DNA of 64,000 nucleotides, from contig NZ_PJAS01000058.1 in assembly GCF_002836735.1 (NCBI RefSeq), positions 1 through 64,000 of the forward strand, in the 5' to 3' direction. Source of the stretch: Psychrobacter sp. 4Bb (GTDB lineage Bacteria > Pseudomonadota > Gammaproteobacteria > Pseudomonadales > Moraxellaceae). The position numbers and the translations under genes are program-made. Positions within the stretch are counted from its first letter, which is position 1. Every line of letters starts with the position of its first letter. Below are positions 37,784-47,508 of this stretch, piece after piece. The notes beneath the pieces are model-generated. The model saw nothing but the letters and a program-made list of their open reading frames with translations. It searched no databases and had not been told where the DNA came from.

Positions 37784-39067
37784 ATGACAGCCCATATTGA
37801 ACGTATAAATATACCTTTAACTTCGCCACTAATCATTGCAGCATTATTGTTTAGCACTGCTGCGTGCTCCAATCCTTCAGCAGTAAGTACTAGTAATAAT
37901 AAAAGTACCACAACAGAGTCTAAAGAGATTTCTACTTCAGATAACGATACTCAAACCGCCACAAAAAGCACTACACAAACAAAGACTAGCAAGCCTGACT
38001 TTACGACCAAAGCAATCGCTACCTTTGATGAGCCTTGGGCTATGACAGCGTTACCTATTGCAGATAGCACAGCGCCAAAATTACTACTAACACAAAAAAC
38101 AGGTGAGCTATTTATCGTAGATACAGCGACGGGTAATAAGACCAAAATCGAAGGCATGCCTACAGTCGCTTACGGTGGTCAAGGCGGCTTAGGAGACATC
38201 ATCGTGGCTCCAGATTTTGCGACGTCCAATACCGTTTATCTTAGCTACGCAGAAGCAGGAACAGGAGGTGATAGCAATAAATTTGGTGCTAAAGTTATCA
38301 AAGCGATACTTTCAGGATTAGAGACAGCCACACCTATATTGCAAGATATCACACCTATTTGGCAACAGTCTCCGAAAGTCACAGGGCAGGGACATTATAG
38401 TCATCGTTTGCTGTTTTCGCCTGATGGGCGCTATCTATATATCAGCTCAGGCGAGCGTCAAGACAAAGACCCAGCACAAAATATGAGCATGAATCTAGGT
38501 AAGATTATTAGATTGTATGCTGACGGCTCGGTTCCAAAGGACAATCCATTTGTCAATGATAGCAATGACATTGCCTCTCAGTTTTGGACAATGGGCAATC
38601 GCAATGTGCTCGGCATAAGATTTGATGAAAGCGGCAGGCTTTGGGCAAACGAGATGGGGCCAAAGGGCGGTGATGAATTTAATCTGATTAAAAAAGGCAA
38701 AAACTACGGCTGGCCGATTGTATCAAATGGTCGTAATTATTCAGGCACACCAATCCCAGATCACGACACTCGTCCTGATTTTGAAATGCCCAAAATCACA
38801 TGGACGCCCGTTATTTCACCGTCATCACTGAGTTTATATACGGCTGGTAGCCACAATGACTTTCCAGCATTACAAGGCGATTTTTTAATCAGTGGTTTAT
38901 CTTCAAAAGCGCTTATTGTCGTAAGTATCGATGAAGATGATAGTGCTACTGAACGCTATCGTTATGACATGGGCGAGCGTGTCCGCAGCGTACTGGCTGT
39001 TGATGGGCAGGTCTGGGCATTGGAAGATGGTGATGGTGGACGATTACTCAGATTATTGCCTAAGTAA
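37784..39067 (+). CDS. Sugar-dehydrogenase-like lipoprotein (GSDH/PQQ-dependent type)
   Basis: This 427-residue protein has a signal sequence ending STAAC (a weak lipobox near residue 28), then a Ser/Thr/Lys-rich linker of about 50 residues. A beta-propeller domain of the glucose/sorbosone dehydrogenase family follows: GGQGGLGDIIVAPDF, YSHRLLFSPDGRYLYISSGERQD, NRNVLGIRFDESGRLWANEMGPKGGDEFN. Relatives use PQQ to oxidise aldoses in the periplasm. PQQ synthesis genes are not in the window, so whether this is active as a PQQ enzyme is open. Confidence 0.82.
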   Translation: MTAHIERINIPLTSPLIIAALLFSTAACSNPSAVSTSNNKSTTTESKEISTSDNDTQTATKSTTQTKTSKPDFTTKAIATFDEPWAMTALPIADSTAPKLLLTQKTGELFIVDTATGNKTKIEGMPTVAYGGQGGLGDIIVAPDFATSNTVYLSYAEAGTGGDSNKFGAKVIKAILSGLETATPILQDITPIWQQSPKVTGQGHYSHRLLFSPDGRYLYISSGERQDKDPAQNMSMNLGKIIRLYADGSVPKDNPFVNDSNDIASQFWTMGNRNVLGIRFDESGRLWANEMGPKGGDEFNLIKKGKNYGWPIVSNGRNYSGTPIPDHDTRPDFEMPKITWTPVISPSSLSLYTAGSHNDFPALQGDFLISGLSSKALIVVSIDEDDSATERYRYDMGERVRSVLAVDGQVWALEDGDGGRLLRLLPK

Positions 39068-39233
39068 CATCATGATAAAGCTGCTTTTACATCTGTATTT
39101 ATGTAGACATTTTAAAAAAACTATCAATCTTATTAGAATAAGTTAAAGGTTTTATCAAGTTTTATTTTGTAATTGATTGATAGTTAAAGCCTATTTTGTT
39201 AAGGTAATATTCCTTAAATTTTGAGACTTGCAC

Positions 39234-40877
39234 ATGGAAGAAGTAAAAGTAGGCAGATTAGGACCTTTTCCACGGGTGAGTAAACCTGTGTTTATTACAT
39301 CGTCACTGTTGATCGTTGGATTTATTATTTTCGGTGCGCTTTTCACTGAAACAGCAGGGGCAGTTTTTAGTTTTTTACAGAATTTTATTACCGATAAGTT
39401 CGGTTGGTTATTTATTATCTTAGTGAATACAGCGCTCGGGCTTTGCATTTACTTAGGAATGAGTCGCTATGGTGATATTCGTTTAGGCAATCAAACGGAG
39501 CGACCGCAGTACAATCTGTTTTCTTGGATTGGCATGTTGTTCTCTGCGGGTATTGGTATTGGTCTCGTCTATTGGGGTACAGCGGAGCCGTTGTATCACT
39601 TTATGGCACCACCAATGGGCGAGGCCGAAACGGTTGAAGCCGCAAAGCAAGCGATGAATATCTCATTTATGCATTGGGGTCTACACGCTTGGGGCATCTA
39701 TACGATTGTGGCACTGTCGTTAGCGTATTTTCATTTTCGTCGCGGTTTGCCTTTATCGATTCGCTCAACCTTGTATCCTTTACTTGGCAAAAGAATCTAT
39801 GGCCGCTGGGGGCATACGGTCGATATCTTGGCCGTGTTTGGTACGATGTTTGGTGTGGTCACCTCACTCGGGCTTGGAGTGATGCAGATCAATGCGGGAC
39901 TTGAGAAACTATTTGGCATGCCGAATAGTCTCACTGTACAGTTCGGTTTGATAGCTTTCATCACAGCGCTTGCAGCCGCTTCCGTTATGATGGGTCTGGA
40001 TAAAGGTATTAAGCGCCTTAGTGATATCAATATCGGTTTTACAATCGTTTTATTGGTATTCATGGTGGCTTTAGGGCCAACGCTCTTTATATTTGATAGC
40101 TTTATCGAAAATATCGGCAACTATCTGACCGTGATCGTGCCTTTGGGTACGTGGGGCGAGTCTTATAGTGGAACAGATTGGCAAAGTGCTTGGACGATAT
40201 TTTATTGGGCATGGTGGGTGAGCTGGGCACCATTCGTTGGTATCTTTATTGCCCGTATCTCTCGTGGCCGTACCATCCGTGAGTTTACGTTTGGGGTGCT
40301 ATTAATCCCTATGCTTATCTTGTTCTTTTGGTTCACGACCTTTGGTGGCGTAGCGATTCACATGGAGCTTGCCTCTGCTGTGACAGGTATTAGCCCAGGG
40401 TTGGTTGAAGCAGTACAAGCAGACACGGGTAGCGCAATCTTTAAGCTGGTTGAGTACTACCCACTAGCCAAACCGATTACGTTAATGATTGTTGTCATGA
40501 TTATGCTTTGGTTTGTGACTTCGTCAGATTCAGCCAGTTTTGTTATTGACATGTTGACCGCTGGTGGTGATACCAATCCACCAAAGATTCAGCGTTTGTT
40601 TTGGGCAACCACAGAAGGCGTTATCGCTGCCATATTGTTAGCGGCTGGTGGATTGTCTGCTTTGCAGGCAGCTGCCATCGTAGCAGGATTGCCATTTGCT
40701 TTAGTGGTTTTTGTCATAATGTATGCGTTGTTGCGGGGCCTTAGCCGTGACCGTTTGATTCTATATCGAGCGCAGCAAAGCTTTATCACAGATGAATCAG
40801 CAGATCATAACTCAGCTGATGAGTTTGTTGACGAGCATCTACTAAAAGGGCCACCTAAGATTGTAAAAGGTGACTAA
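39234..40877 (+). CDS. BCCT family transporter, copy 1
   Basis: This 547-residue membrane protein has about 12 helices and the betaine/choline/carnitine transporter signature: YWGTAEPLYHFMAPP, WAWWVSWAPFVGIFIARISRGRTIREF, and TSSDSASFVIDMLTAGGDTNPP. The frame opens at a TTG two codons earlier; the ATG at 39234 is used because the paralogue begins at the matching residue (both start M-x-x-VKVGRLGPFP). Such carriers import glycine betaine, choline or similar osmolytes with Na+ or H+. The substrate is not determinable. It is followed by a second copy. Confidence 0.9.
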   Translation: MEEVKVGRLGPFPRVSKPVFITSSLLIVGFIIFGALFTETAGAVFSFLQNFITDKFGWLFIILVNTALGLCIYLGMSRYGDIRLGNQTERPQYNLFSWIGMLFSAGIGIGLVYWGTAEPLYHFMAPPMGEAETVEAAKQAMNISFMHWGLHAWGIYTIVALSLAYFHFRRGLPLSIRSTLYPLLGKRIYGRWGHTVDILAVFGTMFGVVTSLGLGVMQINAGLEKLFGMPNSLTVQFGLIAFITALAAASVMMGLDKGIKRLSDINIGFTIVLLVFMVALGPTLFIFDSFIENIGNYLTVIVPLGTWGESYSGTDWQSAWTIFYWAWWVSWAPFVGIFIARISRGRTIREFTFGVLLIPMLILFFWFTTFGGVAIHMELASAVTGISPGLVEAVQADTGSAIFKLVEYYPLAKPITLMIVVMIMLWFVTSSDSASFVIDMLTAGGDTNPPKIQRLFWATTEGVIAAILLAAGGLSALQAAAIVAGLPFALVVFVIMYALLRGLSRDRLILYRAQQSFITDESADHNSADEFVDEHLLKGPPKIVKGD

Positions 40878-40917
40878 AAGCAGGTGAAAGTAAGACAACT
40901 ACTCAAGCTTTTAACAG

Positions 40918-40956
40918 AAGAAGCCCCAATTTATTTTTAAATTGGGGCTTCTTTAT
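40918..40956 (+). terminator. Terminator between the two BCCT genes
   Basis: AAGAAGCCCCAATTT and AAATTGGGGCTTCTT pair perfectly and are followed by T residues, so the two transporters are probably separately transcribed. Confidence 0.85.
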
Positions 40957-41119
40957 TGGGTGAAGATACTTAAATTTATTCAGGACAGATTCGGATTGCT
41001 GAAAATTATTACCAAAATGTTACTACCATTTCTATACATTCGGCAGTATTTACAAGGTGTTATATTTGATAATTCGTTCATACCTTGGTATGGTTACGCA
41101 CTTTTTTGGGGATATACCT

Positions 41120-42772
41120 ATGGATCATGTAAAAGTTGGCCGATTAGGCCCTTTTCCGCGGGTAAGTAAACCTGTATTTTTGACTTCAGCAATCTTGATA
41201 CTGGCGTTCATTATTTTTGGCGTTTTATTCAATGAACAAGCAGAAGTAGTATTTAACCAAGCAAAAGCATTTGTCTCTTTACGCTTTGGCTGGTTCTTTA
41301 TTGTCGTGGTCAATTTAACATTGGTCATGAGTATTTATATGATATTTAGCCGCTACGGCGATATCAGACTCGGTCATCAGAATGAGAGGCCAGAGTACAA
41401 TATGGTTTCTTGGATTGGTATGCTGTTTTCAGCAGGTATCGGTATTGGGCTGCTTTATTGGGGCACTGCTGAGCCGCTGTATCATTTCATGGCACCACCA
41501 TTAGGCGAGGCGGAGACAGTTGCCTCTGCCAAGCAAGCGATGAATATCTCGTTCCTACATTATGGTCTACATGTATGGGCGCTATATGGCATGGTTGCGC
41601 TATCGCTTGCTTATTTTCATTATCGAGTAGGTTTACCACTGGCTATCCGTTCGACACTTTATCCAATATTGGGTAAAAAAATCTACGGCGGTTGGGGACA
41701 TACGGTAGATACGCTCGCCGTATTTGGTACGATGTTTGGGGTAGTGACCACGTTAGGTCTTGGCGTCTTGCAGATCAACTCAGGCCTTGAGACGTTATTT
41801 GGTATACCCAATAATATTACGGTGCAGATTATTTTGATTGGCCTTATCACCATGCTTGCAGGGTTATCTCTGTTTATGGGATTGGATAAAGGCATCAAGC
41901 GTCTAAGTGATACCAATATATTGTTCACTGTGATATTGCTAAGTTTTGTGATTATCTTTGGACCTACGCAGTTTATCTTTAACAGTTTTGTAGAAAACAT
42001 CGGTAACTATTTGCATCAAATCGTGCCGTTAGGTCTATGGACAGAGTCTTATAGAGGCGAAGAAAACTGGCAAGCCTCTTGGACGATTTTCTATTGGGCA
42101 TGGTGGATTAGCTGGTCTCCATTCGTTGGGGTATTCGTTGCACGTATCTCTCGTGGCCGTACCATCCGTGAATTTATATTAGGCGTATTATTAATTCCTA
42201 TCACGATACTGTTTCTGTGGTTTACTGCTTTTGGTGGTTCTGCGGTAAATATGGAGTTGGTGGCAGCAGCAGACCCTAACATAGTTAGTCCAGGTCTGAT
42301 CGAAGCGGTCAAAGCCGATACAGGTAGCGCTATCTTTAAATTGATGGAGTCTTATCCATTGACGGGTGCGGTCAACTTGCTCATCGTGGTGATGATTGTC
42401 CTATGGTTTGTTACCTCATCAGATTCAGCCAGTTTTGTCATCGATATGTTGACATCAGGTGGTGATACCAATCCGCCAAAGATTCAGCGCTTATTTTGGG
42501 CAGGTTCTGAAGGCGTTATCGCTGCTGTATTGCTAGCAGCAGGTGGCTTAAGTGCATTACAAGCGGCATCGATTGTCTCAGGCTTTCCTTTTGCTATTGT
42601 GATCGTCGTGATGATGTACTCTCTATTGCGTGGTCTCAGTCGAGATCGTTTGATACTCTATCGTAATCAGCAATGGTTCACCACAGAAGAGTCAGCAGAG
42701 CATAACTCAGCTAATGAATTCCGTGATGAAGAGTTACTAAAAGGCCCACCAGCACTTGAGAAAGATGCTTAA
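41120..42772 (+). CDS. BCCT family transporter, copy 2
   Basis: This 550-residue paralogue has the same motif order (YWGTAEPLYHFMAPPLGEAETV, WAWWISWSPFVGVFVARISRGRTIREF, SSDSASFVIDMLTSGGDTNPP). The frame is open 21 codons upstream, but GGGGAT 7 bp before the ATG at 41120 and the shared VKVGRLGPFPRVSKPVF start support 41120. The N-terminus and C-terminal tails are well conserved with copy 1, while loops around residues 20-50 and 200-240 differ, as expected after an older tandem duplication with possible change of substrate. Confidence 0.9.
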   Translation: MDHVKVGRLGPFPRVSKPVFLTSAILILAFIIFGVLFNEQAEVVFNQAKAFVSLRFGWFFIVVVNLTLVMSIYMIFSRYGDIRLGHQNERPEYNMVSWIGMLFSAGIGIGLLYWGTAEPLYHFMAPPLGEAETVASAKQAMNISFLHYGLHVWALYGMVALSLAYFHYRVGLPLAIRSTLYPILGKKIYGGWGHTVDTLAVFGTMFGVVTTLGLGVLQINSGLETLFGIPNNITVQIILIGLITMLAGLSLFMGLDKGIKRLSDTNILFTVILLSFVIIFGPTQFIFNSFVENIGNYLHQIVPLGLWTESYRGEENWQASWTIFYWAWWISWSPFVGVFVARISRGRTIREFILGVLLIPITILFLWFTAFGGSAVNMELVAAADPNIVSPGLIEAVKADTGSAIFKLMESYPLTGAVNLLIVVMIVLWFVTSSDSASFVIDMLTSGGDTNPPKIQRLFWAGSEGVIAAVLLAAGGLSALQAASIVSGFPFAIVIVVMMYSLLRGLSRDRLILYRNQQWFTTEESAEHNSANEFRDEELLKGPPALEKDA

Positions 42773-42797
42773 GCTTTAGATTTTATTTCTTAGCTAC

Positions 42798-42831
42798 AAA
42801 AATACCCAGCTTATATAGGCTGGGTATTTTT
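42798..42831 (+). terminator. Terminator after the second BCCT gene
   Basis: AAAAATACCCAGC and GCTGGGTATTTTT form a perfect stem with a T-run. Confidence 0.85.
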
Positions 42832-42914
42832 ACGGATGTTCAATATTTTTAATAAAAAACCTTTCAATACAGCAGCTTTCAGTACAGCAGATCTCGATAC
42901 AATCACTTTATGGA

Positions 42915-43271
42915 TTAATTGCATTCGCCTTTTGTATAACCAACGGCTTCGGGGATATTACAGGCTGAGCAGGCATTACTAGCCGTTCGGTAGCTGACAA
43001 CTGATCCAACTTTCGTTTTTACACAGACAGGTTCATATTGTGCCGTACAGATATTATTGGCAGGGTTAGTGGGTGGACATTGAGTAAGAGCACCTTCAAA
43101 TTGCTGACTGAGATCAGGACTGGATGGGGTAGGTGTTTGACCAGACGTGCCTACATCAGACATAGAGCTACAGCCATTTAAAACTAAGGCTAAAGTCAGT
43201 ATCAGTAATGATGGTTTGAACGAAGATTGATTAATTGTGGAAAATCGGAGATTGGATATAGTTTGTTTCAT
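42915..43271 (-). CDS. Small lipoprotein with a Kazal-like domain
   Basis: This 118-residue protein has a lipoprotein signal ending LNGC (Cys near residue 34), then a Pro/Ser/Thr-rich spacer. A Cys-rich C-terminus follows: CTAQYEPVCVKTKVGS..YRTASNACSACNI..GYTKGEC. The YEPVC, SNAC.AC and G.C spacing matches the Kazal-type protease inhibitor fold, which needs three disulfides. It would sit on the outer or inner membrane facing the periplasm. A protective role against proteases is possible but unproven; many bacterial Kazal-like domains have not been tested. Confidence 0.72.
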   Translation of the reverse strand: MKQTISNLRFSTINQSSFKPSLLILTLALVLNGCSSMSDVGTSGQTPTPSSPDLSQQFEGALTQCPPTNPANNICTAQYEPVCVKTKVGSVVSYRTASNACSACNIPEAVGYTKGECN

Positions 43272-43398
43272 AAGAAATGTCCTTATTCATAATATTCGAT
43301 AGCATCCTGTTATCGCTGATGGATTTGCCTACTGATGACAAACGCTTAAGCATTTATGGTAGCTCATTTGTCAGTAGCTATCCACTTAAGCATCATAC

Positions 43399-43434
43399 AA
43401 AAAACCCCAAGCTCAATTAAGCTTGGGGTTTTGT
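43399..43434. terminator. Bidirectional hairpin terminator downstream of the DUF3144 gene
   Basis: AAAACCCCAAGCT and AGCTTGGGGTTTT form a 13-bp stem with A/T runs at both ends; it lies 71 bp after the minus-strand stop at 43505. Confidence 0.8.
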
Positions 43435-43504
43435 TTTCTGCCATCAAATATTGATACTACGACAGTATGTCTAAATCAAAGACATCTAGACTGACGAGAT
43501 TCGC

Positions 43505-43861
43505 TTATTCAGCTGGTTTGTCGTCTTGATTTAGCTGCACGTACTTGTCAAAGTTTTGAGCATAATCAGTCAAATTGTCGCTCAGCATTTGGCGATACTG
43601 TTTGACATAAAACTCGACGATATCGTCTTTTTCTTTGGCGAAATCATCGCCTTTGACGAAACCGATAGAGGCAACTGACGCGCTATAGCGTGCTGCAGCA
43701 TACAATAAAGAAGCACCTACTTGACCTGAATGTGCTTCAGGACCTAGCTGGCTGTTGGCGATACCGATGATAGCGTCAGCACGTTGATAGAACGCCTGCA
43801 TTTCAGGGGTGATTTCGATGTTAGCATCAGCGTTTTGGTCTTGAATATTGTCTTGAGACAT
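43505..43861 (-). CDS. DUF3144 domain-containing protein
   Basis: This 118-residue acidic cytoplasmic protein fits DUF3144: FYQRADAIIGIANSQL, a GQVGASLLYAAARYSASVAS helix and VEFYVKQYRQMLSDNLTDYAQNFDKY. The frame opens at TTG 43867, but GGAG lies before the ATG at 43861. It lies just downstream of metK on the same strand (76-bp gap). Function is unknown for the family. Confidence 0.82.
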   Translation of the reverse strand: MSQDNIQDQNADANIEITPEMQAFYQRADAIIGIANSQLGPEAHSGQVGASLLYAAARYSASVASIGFVKGDDFAKEKDDIVEFYVKQYRQMLSDNLTDYAQNFDKYVQLNQDDKPAE

Positions 43862-43937
43862 AAGCAACTCCTAATAATAAGTGTCAGTAGTTTTTAGTAT
43901 ATAAAAATGGTTGGTAAACGTTTTAAAGTAGTGACTC

Positions 43938-45104
43938 TTATAAACCAGCGTCTGCTTTTAAGATATCAGCTTTGTCTGTTTTTTCCCACGTAAAGGCAGT
44001 CTCTGAACCTGGACGACCAAAGTGTCCAAAGGTAGCAGTCTGCTGATACATTGGTTGTAGTAAGTTCAACATACGGGTAATGCCGTAAGGACGTAGGTCA
44101 AAGTGAGTACGAATCAAGCGGATGATTTCATCGTTACTGATCTTGCTAGTACCAAAGGTATTAACAGAGATAGAAGTAGGCTCAGCGACACCAATCGCAT
44201 AGCTGACCTGTACTTCACAGCGCTCAGCAAGACCTGCTGCTACGATGTTTTTGGCCACATAACGTACCGCATAAGCAGCACTGCGATCCACTTTTGAAGG
44301 ATCTTTACCACTGAACGCACCGCCACCATGACGTGCCATGCCGCCGTAAGTATCAACGATAATTTTACGACCAGTCAAACCAGCATCACCGACAGGGCCG
44401 CCAATCACAAACTTACCAGTTGGGTTGATATGATAGCGTGTGCCAGCGTGCAATAGGTCAGCTGGTAGCACTTGCTTGATGATAGATTCCATCACGGCTT
44501 CTTGTAGATCTGACTGCGAGATGCTTGGATCATGCTGTGTTGATAATACAACAGCATCGATGGCGACAGGACGATTGCCGTCATACTTCAAGGTTACCTG
44601 CGCTTTGGCATCTGGACGCAACCAAGGCAGATCACCTGCGCGGCGCAGCTCCGACTGACGCTCCATCAAACGATGAGCATACTCGATAGGCGCTGGCATC
44701 AGTACTTCTGTTTCATTACTTGCATAACCAAACATTAAGCCTTGGTCACCTGCACCTTGCTCTTCAGGGTCGCTACGATCGACACCTTGCGCGATTTCAG
44801 GAGATTGCTTGCCCAACATATTAATGACTGCACAAGTCTCGCCATCAAAGCCTAGGTCTGAATGGTGATAGCCAATGCCATTTACGGTGTCACGAACCAG
44901 ACGCTCTAAATCAATATTTGCCGTTGTAGTGATTTCACCTGCAAGTATGACTGCGCCTGTTTTTACTAAGGTTTCGCATGCCACACGTGCGTGCAGATCT
45001 TCACGTAAGATAGCGTCAAGGATAGCGTCTGATATTTGGTCAGCCATTTTGTCAGGATGGCCTTCGCTCACAGATTCTGAGGTAAATAAGTTGTATTCAC
45101 GCAT
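43938..45104 (-). CDS. metK: S-adenosylmethionine synthase
   Basis: This 388-residue enzyme makes SAM from methionine and ATP. Family motifs are present: [23 protein letters not shown] at the start, [12 protein letters not shown], and [27 protein letters not shown] loop. The open frame continues 15 codons upstream, but the known N-terminus begins [10 protein letters not shown] at 45104. The leader carries a stable hairpin (45142-45163). DUF3144 gene follows. Confidence 0.97.
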   Translation of the reverse strand: MREYNLFTSESVSEGHPDKMADQISDAILDAILREDLHARVACETLVKTGAVILAGEITTTANIDLERLVRDTVNGIGYHHSDLGFDGETCAVINMLGKQSPEIAQGVDRSDPEEQGAGDQGLMFGYASNETEVLMPAPIEYAHRLMERQSELRRAGDLPWLRPDAKAQVTLKYDGNRPVAIDAVVLSTQHDPSISQSDLQEAVMESIIKQVLPADLLHAGTRYHINPTGKFVIGGPVGDAGLTGRKIIVDTYGGMARHGGGAFSGKDPSKVDRSAAYAVRYVAKNIVAAGLAERCEVQVSYAIGVAEPTSISVNTFGTSKISNDEIIRLIRTHFDLRPYGITRMLNLLQPMYQQTATFGHFGRPGSETAFTWEKTDKADILKADAGL

Positions 45105-45141
45105 AATGGGATCGCTTAATTGAATCAATAAGGGTAGGAAA

Positions 45142-45163
45142 AGCAGCACATCTGGGTGCTGCT
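45142..45163 (-). promoter_or_regulatory. Hairpin in the metK leader
   Basis: On the minus strand AGCAGCAC-CCAGAT-GTGCTGCT forms a perfect 8-bp stem, followed by TTTTCC and then the start codon about 38 nt later. A smaller CCGCG/CGTGG hairpin precedes it (about 45177-45192). It resembles a weak terminator or attenuator; no known SAM riboswitch consensus was recognised. Upstream of it the gap to nth (45164-45590) holds no gene. Confidence 0.45.
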
Positions 45164-45533
45164 CTAATTAATTTTGACCACGCATTTACGCGGCAGATAA
45201 TCGGTATTTCTTAATTTAAAATCGGTTTTGACTAAAATCTTTGCTAATAAATATGACCAAAGGGTGAGCTGACTATCATTCAATCAATATATAAAATGAT
45301 ACTGCCTCGCTCTGATATGGTCTTGGCGGTAATGAGTTGAGTCAGTACTTGCCCTAATAGACAACGCTAATGTGCAGATTGCCTTATCAGAAGCAGGGTA
45401 ATGGCCAAAATCTCTTAACGCAAAATAGGGTTATTCTACCTTGAAACGTTATAAAACTCTAGTGAGCAACACTTGCTCTACTATAAGAAATGCTCAACAA
45501 GCAGTTCACTGCAATCAAAGGTGGTTACTAGAT

Positions 45534-45567
45534 GCTACTGCTAGCTGAGTGATTAGCTAGCAGTAGC
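45534..45567. other. Perfect stem-loop downstream of nth
   Basis: GCTACTGCTAGCT and AGCTAGCAGTAGC are perfect 13-bp arms with an 8-nt loop, 24 bp beyond the nth stop. No T-run follows on either strand, so it may be a transcript-end stabiliser rather than an intrinsic terminator. Confidence 0.55.
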
Positions 45568-45590
45568 GTCTGCTTGAAATGAACAATACG

Positions 45591-46286
45591 TTACAACTCT
45601 AAAAATGCAGCTTTATCTTTGAACATGCATTCTTCATACACAGGACAAGCGCCGCATTTGGGTGTACGAGCCTGACAGGTATAGCGGCCGTGTAAGATAA
45701 GATAATGATGGGCGTCTATGATGAAGTCTTCTGGGATGCGCTCGACCAGCTTTTTTTCGACGATAAGTACGGTTTTGCCAGTGGCAAGCCCAGTACGATT
45801 GCCCACCCGAAAGATATGCGTGTCAACGGCCATGGTAGGCTGGCCAAAGGCAGTATTTAACACAACGTTGGCAGTTTTACGGCCGACACCTGCCAGTGAC
45901 TCTAAATCTTTGCGGTTATCAGGAACGGTGCTATCAAATTTCTCAATCAAATCACGGCAGGTTTTGATGACGTTTTTTGCTTTGGTATTATATAAACCAA
46001 TGTTTTTGATATAAGATTTTAGACCGTCTTCGCCTAGTGCCAGTATTGCCTCAGGCGTATTGGCCACAGGGTACAATTGCTTGGTGGCAATATTGACACT
46101 GATATCAGTCGCTTGTGCGGACAAAATTACTGCGATAAGTAACTCAAAATTATTGTCATAATTGAGTTCGGTGACAGGTTCATCAATAGTCGCTGCCAGC
46201 TTTTCAAAGAATGGACGCACGTCACGATTGGGCATTCGTCTAGAGGGCGGTGTGTCAGCTGTTTTATGTTTGACCGTTTTACTCAT
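45591..46286 (-). CDS. nth: Endonuclease III
   Basis: This 231-residue base-excision glycosylase/AP lyase removes oxidised pyrimidines. The helix-hairpin-helix LAGVGRKTANVVLNTAFG holds the catalytic Lys and VDTHIFRV the catalytic Asp. The C-terminal CQARTPKCGACPVYEEC supplies the 4Fe-4S ligands with C-x6-C-x2-C-x5-C spacing. It has about 20 extra residues at the N-terminus, a basic tail common in this group. The RnfB-like gene lies just upstream on the same strand, a pairing frequent in Pseudomonas and Acinetobacter. Confidence 0.95.
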   Translation of the reverse strand: MSKTVKHKTADTPPSRRMPNRDVRPFFEKLAATIDEPVTELNYDNNFELLIAVILSAQATDISVNIATKQLYPVANTPEAILALGEDGLKSYIKNIGLYNTKAKNVIKTCRDLIEKFDSTVPDNRKDLESLAGVGRKTANVVLNTAFGQPTMAVDTHIFRVGNRTGLATGKTVLIVEKKLVERIPEDFIIDAHHYLILHGRYTCQARTPKCGACPVYEECMFKDKAAFLEL

Positions 46287-46406
46287 GGCATTTTGACTAT
46301 TATTTTGATGAATGATGGTGCCAAATTATATGCTAGCGCTAGCATTCATGTTAATGATTAAAGTATCAATTTATTAACGCATTAATTGCATAATCAGCTA
46401 TTACCG

Positions 46407-47252
46407 TTATAGCGCTACTTGCAATGACTCAAGCTCTGCTTGTAAGGATTCGAGCTCTGCTTGTTTCTTCTCGTTTGCACGCACACTCAGTTGTTTTTCT
46501 AGTTTTTTGATTTTGGTACGGAGCTTGGCAGCCGCAATGGTATTTTTCGCTTGCGACTCACTGATGTTTAGAGTCTGACTTGCTGCGTTATTGAGCTTAG
46601 CCTCTACCATACTAACGACAGGTCTACTATTGCTCGTATCGGCAAGCTGTTCTGTGACGCGTTTTAAATGAGTGTGGTAGCGTTGTCTCAAATCTTCTTG
46701 CTCTGCTATTCGCTCAGGTTCAGATATTTCTCGCTCAATCGTAACTAAGTCGATGCAATCAACAGGGCAGGGCGCGATACATAGCTCGCAACCAGTACAC
46801 AAATCTGTAAAAATCGTATGCATATGTTTGCCAGTACCAACGATAGCATCGACTGGGCAAGCAGGGATGCATTTGGTGCAGCCGATACAGTCATCTTCAC
46901 GGATAACCGCACGAACCTCGGTCGGACGTTCGGAAGTGGCATCTATTGGCCACTGTGAAGGCACTGCCGTCAGCGTAGTGTCAGGAGTATCTATATCGAG
47001 AGTCTGAGCAATCGCATTGGTGACTGGCTGACCACCGGGCACACATTTATTATACGGCTCGCCATCTAATACAATCGCAGCGGCATATGGCAGGCAACCA
47101 TCTGGATGCTCACATAGCCCGCATTGCGTTTGTGGCAAACAAGCATCCACACGTGCAATTTTTGCCTGTATGTCAGCGGGCAAAGTATCAATGTGTAATG
47201 CATCGAATAAGATAGGTAGATTGACTAAGCGTATATTGGTGCTACTTTGCAT
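46407..47252 (-). CDS. RnfB/RsxB-like iron-sulfur protein
   Basis: This 281-residue protein has an N-terminal 4Fe-4S domain ([20 protein letters not shown]) and two ferredoxin CxxCxxCxxxCP motifs ([12 protein letters not shown] and [12 protein letters not shown]). A C-terminal coiled-coil rich in Lys, Glu and Leu (about residues 215-280) follows, including AELESLQ repeated twice. It lacks the N-terminal membrane helix of true RnfB. Stand-alone homologues next to nth are common in this order, and no other Rnf subunit is present here, so it may serve as electron donor to a cluster enzyme rather than to an Rnf complex. Symbol rsxB/rnfB is often applied. Confidence 0.85.
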   Translation of the reverse strand: MQSSTNIRLVNLPILFDALHIDTLPADIQAKIARVDACLPQTQCGLCEHPDGCLPYAAAIVLDGEPYNKCVPGGQPVTNAIAQTLDIDTPDTTLTAVPSQWPIDATSERPTEVRAVIREDDCIGCTKCIPACPVDAIVGTGKHMHTIFTDLCTGCELCIAPCPVDCIDLVTIEREISEPERIAEQEDLRQRYHTHLKRVTEQLADTSNSRPVVSMVEAKLNNAASQTLNISESQAKNTIAAAKLRTKIKKLEKQLSVRANEKKQAELESLQAELESLQVAL

Positions 47253-47508
47253 TTAACTAAGGACCTTAATACCAGTCGTAAGAATAGGTATTAGTATAAA
47301 TAGAGATAAAGTGTTGAGAAAGCGGTCTTTGTAAAACAGTATCTATAAGAGCATCTGCTCTGTCAGCGTTTTACTGCTCATGTTGGCGTGTTACTTATTA
47401 AAAAATAAAGTTTAAAGTAAAACGTTTATCATAGAAGCAGCGATTTTAAAGAGATGAGATTGAAAATACAATCCTATAGCGTAATGTGGTATTTGTAGAT
47501 AAGTATTA

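Noticed and set aside
40942..41169. Separate small gene upstream of the second BCCT gene
   Set aside because: The frame starts in the terminator loop of the first transporter, has no ribosome site, and overlaps the start of the second transporter in another frame.
45142..45192. Known SAM riboswitch in the metK leader
   Set aside because: Hairpins are present, but the conserved cores of the SAM riboswitch classes I know were not seen.
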